NCBI RefSeq assembly: GCF_030063415.1
Contig: NZ_JASITA010000026.1
Location: 1 to 64,000, forward strand
Origin: Streptomyces sp. H27-C3
GTDB lineage: Bacteria > Actinomycetota > Actinomycetes > Streptomycetales > Streptomycetaceae
Reading direction: 5' to 3'
DNA: 64,000 bases
Below the pieces are notes generated by a model. That model saw nothing but the letters and a program-made list of their open reading frames with translations, made no database searches and was not told where the DNA came from. Below are positions 60,788-64,000 of the stretch, in pieces. Numbering within the stretch: the first letter of the stretch is position 1; the number at the start of each line of letters is the position of its first letter. The translations under genes were made by a program, and so were the position numbers.

Positions 60788-61579
60788 TCAGCGGTCGATG
60801 CGGTTCCGCTCACCCGCCGGGACGGAGATCCACAGGGTGTTGCCCGGCGGCGGGAAGGGGCAGATGAAGTGGTCGGCGAAGGCGCAGGGCGGCAGCAGCG
60901 CACGGTTGAAGTCGACGGTCACCGTGCCGTCGGCGGCCGGTGCGGCGGGCCGCAGGAAACGGAAGTGGTAGCTGCTGACGTCGCTGGTCCCGTCGGCGAA
61001 GACCGCCCACAGCGAGCCGTCGTTCTCGATCGCGACCTGGAGCGTGTGCTCGTTCCCCTCGACGTCGAAGGCGATCTCACCGGCCAGACCGAGCCCCCGC
61101 GCGCGCCCGTCCGCGTTCTCCACCTGGATGGTGGTGCGCCCCTCCTCGTACGGGCGGAAGCGGCCCGGCAGCACCCATTTCCCGTCGTACGGTCCCGCCT
61201 CGATGCCGGCGAACGCGCGCCGCGCGGGTGACTGCGGGTCGAAGACGCGGACGGCCCACAGTCCTTCGCGGCGCAGCACCACGAGTCGCTGCTCGCCGGC
61301 CAGGACACGGGACTCGTGGATGGGCCCAGTGTCCGCGGTCAACCTGATCTCCCCGGTCAGGGGCTTGCCGTCGACGGTGGCCCGGTCCTCGGGCCCAGTG
61401 GTCAGGACCACCTCGTCGCCGTCCTCGGCCCACCGCCCGGCCACGGCCGGAATTCGCCCCTCGGGGTGGTCGGAGAGCCAGTGGGTGCCGGTGAGCGAGA
61501 GCGGGCCGTACGGCGCCCGGACCGTCGCGGTGCGCTGCTCGTGCCAGGTCTGCCAGTCCTGCTGCGGGTCTGTGCTCAT
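60788..61579 (-). CDS. DUF1684 family protein
   Basis: This 263-aa cytoplasmic protein matches DUF1684: SLTGTHWLSDHPEG near residue 28 and the conserved C-terminal region VTVDFNRALLPPCAFADHFI followed by CPFPPPGNTLWISVPAGE. The family is widespread in actinobacteria but has no established reaction. It is flanked by the protease and DUF5685 genes on the same strand, with 146 bp before the former. Confidence 0.88.
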   Translation of the reverse strand: MSTDPQQDWQTWHEQRTATVRAPYGPLSLTGTHWLSDHPEGRIPAVAGRWAEDGDEVVLTTGPEDRATVDGKPLTGEIRLTADTGPIHESRVLAGEQRLVVLRREGLWAVRVFDPQSPARRAFAGIEAGPYDGKWVLPGRFRPYEEGRTTIQVENADGRARGLGLAGEIAFDVEGNEHTLQVAIENDGSLWAVFADGTSDVSSYHFRFLRPAAPAADGTVTVDFNRALLPPCAFADHFICPFPPPGNTLWISVPAGERNRIDR

Positions 61580-61801
61580 GCGGTCAACCTTTCACACCCG
61601 CTGTACGGGCAGGGGGATCCCGAGGTGGTCGCACAGCGTCGCCCCGGGTGGAAGCGGCGGAGCGGACGGCGGCGCCGGAGCATCGGGGGCGTGGCGACCT
61701 GTCGACGTACCGCGTATTCCTGCGTCGGCCGACGAAGCCTCCCGTCACCGGGTCGACACATCGACGAACCCGTCCCGCGCCCCGCCGGAGCTGATCCCCC
61801 G

Positions 61802-63054
61802 TCAGCAGCCGTCGCAGGGGCAGCAGCAGTCGCAGCCGCAGTCGGGACAGTCGCAGTCGCGGCAGCAGCCCTCACGCTTCTTCCGGGACCAGGGGCCTTC
61901 GTATGCACGGGCACAGCACATCTGGCAGGTGCAGCACAGCCCGATCGCGACCGCGCAGCCCGCCCAGAACCCTCGCTTGCCGGGCCTCGGCGGCTCCTGC
62001 CGGAAGCCGGGCGGCGGCCCACCGGGTCCACCGGGCGCACCCGGCATGCCCGGACCGCCGCCACCGTAAGGATTCCCGCCCTGGGGATTCCCGCCCTGGG
62101 GGTTGCTCGTACCGTACGGGTCCACGCCGTTCCCGGACCCGGCCGACGGCGTCCCGTACGCCTGGACCTGGCCTTGGACCTGGCCCCGGTGTCCGCAACT
62201 CGTCGTCCCGAACGCCCGCTCCACCGACTGCCGCAGCTCGTGGGCCAGCAGCACATGCGCCAGCCTGTCGTCCACGAAGTGCGCGTCGCGCAGGGCCAGC
62301 CGTACGCCGCGCAGCGCGTCCTCGCACAGCCGCCGCGCCTCGGTGAGGTCGGTGCCGGTCGCCGTCAGCGGATTCCAGGCACCCGACGTGGCGTCAGTTT
62401 CCTGGTCCTCCACGGCATCCAGCAGATGCGCGAGCCGCCCGAAGAGCCGCCCGGCCTCGGCCAGCGGCGCCCGTTCTGCGGCCTGCCCGCCAGTACCGCG
62501 GTGTGCGCGAACGCCGCCGCAGTCGCGGTCTCGGTCGGTTCGGTGACGGTCAGCACCGAGGCACCCGGGCCCGCCAGCGCCTCGATCGCGCCCTGCCGGT
62601 CGACCGCGTCGACCAGCACAGCCGTGTCGAAGCCCAGCGAGGCGCCGGTACGGGCCCCCGCCCTGTCCCATCCCGCGGCGACCCTGCGCGCCGCCGCGGC
62701 CACCGGCCTGCGGGCCAACACCCCGTCGCGGTCGGCGACGTGGTCCCGGACCTTCGCCGATGCGAGCACCAGCGATACGGCGGCGGCGAGCCTGGCGCCC
62801 CCGCCCCGGGCGACCGGCGCGGTGCGCATGGCGCGCAGCGGACAGGGGCCCGCGGTGCGCCGCCATCCCGTGCCGCGCTCGGCCTGAGCCTCCGTCAGAA
62901 CCGAGACGATCAGGCCGTCGTAGTTGGTGACGACCCTGGCGAGCTGGCCGTGGTCACTGCGAAGTGCCAGACAGAGGCCGCACAGATGAGCCATCCACTC
63001 GGTCTTGAGTCCCTCGGAGAGCCGATGGCCGCAGGGCCTGACGATTCCGAACAC
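61802..63054 (-). CDS. DUF5685 family protein with Cys-rich tail, frameshifted
   Basis: The ATG at 63054 opens MFGIVRPCGHRLSEGLKTEW with the family motif HLCGLCLALR and NYDGL. The frame breaks at about 62478-62490: after FAHTAVLAGR the next frame continues QAAERAPLAEAGRLFGRLAH to the stop at 61802. One base is missing relative to an intact gene of about 417 aa. The C-terminal half has a Gly/Pro-rich linker, a hydrophobic patch and a tail with more than fifteen Cys (CCRDCDCPDCGCDCCCPCDG). The tail suggests metal binding; the function is unknown. Confidence 0.8.
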
Positions 63055-63334
63055 GGCGCTCCCCCCGGGAGTCTTTCGACAGTGCGGCCCGCATCGTACC
63101 GAGGCGATCCGTTCACCCGTACGACCCCTTCATCACCCGTGTGGCCCGACCATCGTATTTTTCACTCTGTCAGCAGCCTTACACGGCAACAACCTTGACG
63201 AATCAACACAAGTTCTGCACCAGCACCGTCACGAATCCCCTGCGCGCCGACTATTCACTTGGCGCGTAATCCGCATGATGGACGACCATAGGGAAAGCGG
63301 AACACAGACTGACCGCGGTGAAAGGAGGCGTCCC

Positions 63335-63772
63335 ATGGGATCGGTTCGCAAGGCCAGTGCCTGGCTCGGACTCGTTGAGGACAGCGACGACGACCGCTAC
63401 TACGACGACGAGTACGCCGAGAAGAGCGAGACACCCAACCCCTGGGTCACGGACCCGCGGGTCCAGGTGGCCTCCGAGAAGGCCGAGGACCACGGTCGCA
63501 GGATCGCCACGGTCACCCCGGACAGCTTCCGGGACGCGCGTGGCATCGGCGAGCTCTTCCGGGACGGCGTCCCGGTCATCGTGAACCTCACGTCCATGGA
63601 GCCCGGCGACGCCAAGCGCGTCGTGGACTTCGCCGCCGGACTGACCTTCGGCCTGCGCGGCTCGATCGAGCGCGTGGCCACCCGGGTCTTCCTCCTGAGC
63701 CCCGCCAACACGATGGTCGTCACCGGCGAGGCCGCCGGCCGTTCCACCGACGGCTTCTTCAACCAGAGCTGA
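63335..63772 (+). CDS. sflA: SepF-like cell division protein, probable SflA
   Basis: The ATG at 63335 has AAAGGAGG upstream and gives 145 aa. An acidic N-terminal linker (EDSDDDRYYDDEYAEK) is followed by a SepF fold (VTPDSFRDARGIGELFRDG, PVIVNLTSMEPGDAKRVVDF, FLLSPANTMVV). SepF proteins tie FtsZ to the membrane. It is shorter than the main Streptomyces SepF and lies beside DUF5685 and acyl-CoA dehydrogenase genes rather than ftsZ, which fits the SepF-like paralogue SflA. Confidence 0.82.
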   Translation: MGSVRKASAWLGLVEDSDDDRYYDDEYAEKSETPNPWVTDPRVQVASEKAEDHGRRIATVTPDSFRDARGIGELFRDGVPVIVNLTSMEPGDAKRVVDFAAGLTFGLRGSIERVATRVFLLSPANTMVVTGEAAGRSTDGFFNQS

Positions 63773-63831
63773 GCGGGGCGCTCGCCCACCGCACCCCGGC
63801 CGGGTGTCCACGTATCACCGTGGGCGCGTCC

Positions 63832-64000
63832 TTACCGGAAGGCGTCCAGGCCGGTGAGCGCCTTGCCCAGCACCAGCTGATGCATCTCGACGGTGCCCTC
63901 GTAGGTGAGCACCGATTCGAGGTTCGTCGCGTGCCGCATCACCGGGTACTCCAGAGAGATGCCGTTGGCGCCCAGGATCGTCCTGCTCGTCCGGCAGATC
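63832..64000 (-). CDS. Acyl-CoA dehydrogenase, C-terminal end (partial)
   Basis: Only the last 56 residues are inside the window; the gene continues past the right edge. They read ILGANGISLEYPVMRHATNL, then TYEGTVEMHQLVLGKALTGL and end in DAF R. The Glu in TYEGT matches the catalytic base of glutaryl-CoA-type dehydrogenases. It oxidises an acyl-CoA with FAD; the chain specificity cannot be told from the fragment. Confidence 0.88.
   Translation of the reverse strand, partial: ICRTSRTILGANGISLEYPVMRHATNLESVLTYEGTVEMHQLVLGKALTGLDAFR

Noticed and set aside
1..64000. tRNA, rRNA or CRISPR arrays
   Set aside because: No cloverleaf with TTCGA-type arms, no ribosomal RNA signature and no regularly spaced direct repeats were noticed by eye; a dedicated scan was not possible.

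Overview
The window is high-GC DNA from a Streptomyces chromosome. Almost every gene has GC-biased third positions, GTG and TTG starts are common, and the families are typical of the genus: XRE/DUF397/ATP-binding trio, streptogrisin-type S1 proteases, subtilisin inhibitor (SSI), class F sortase, SGNH esterase, SepF-like protein, DUF5685. From memory, gene order at the right end (LPMO, lipase, SepF-like protein, acyl-CoA dehydrogenase) resembles the S. coelicolor SCO17xx region; this is inference, not a computed alignment.

Layout. 1-4.4 kb: leftward catabolic operon (AraC regulator, secreted intradiol dioxygenase with a carbohydrate-binding tail, aldehyde and alcohol dehydrogenases). 4.4-6.2 kb: XRE/DUF397 pair divergent from an RsbW-like ATPase. 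6.1-8.0 kb: DUF3574 protein, class F sortase and a putative surface partner. 8.3-14 kb: frameshifted MFS transporter, CitMHS transporter, molybdopterin oxidoreductase and TetR regulator. 14-17.6 kb: hmgA with a palindromic operator over its promoter, a GntR regulator and an orphan type ISP specificity-like protein. 17.8-21 kb: small conserved protein, Ser/Thr kinase, SGNH esterase. 21.1-31 kb: exopolysaccharide cluster with overlapping genes, including a 1298-aa flippase/membrane fusion. 31-37.6 kb: AAA ATPase, regulators, tctABC tricarboxylate transport and a response regulator. 37.8-43.8 kb: SSI inhibitor, exported EEP-family enzyme and a PRTase/hydrolase, HAD, PP2C and CapA run.

44-52.3 kb is an accessory metal island. 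It begins with degraded genes (TnsA-like endonuclease and methyltransferase remnants) and inverted repeats. It then carries a MerR regulator divergent from a tRNA-dependent cyclodipeptide synthase (CDPS) followed 17 bp later by a Cu(+)-type P1B ATPase. Leftward genes encode an HMA chaperone, a TauE/SafE-cupredoxin fusion and two extracytoplasmic proteins. A rightward set of small genes begins with an unlisted 48-aa Cys-rich, metallothionein-like ORF. Two near-identical MerR-type promoters (20-bp spacer over a palindrome) sit before the CDPS and before the Cys-rich ORF, so both should answer to one metal signal. A CDPS in a metal regulon is the most novel feature of the window.

52.4-64 kb: sortase-anchored copper LPMO, lipase, membrane protein, AAA ATPase, two S1 proteases, slipin, DUF1684, a Cys-tailed DUF5685 protein (frameshifted), SepF-like protein and the end of an acyl-CoA dehydrogenase. 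Three otherwise intact genes show single-base frameshifts in GC-rich stretches, so sequencing error must be excluded before they are called broken.
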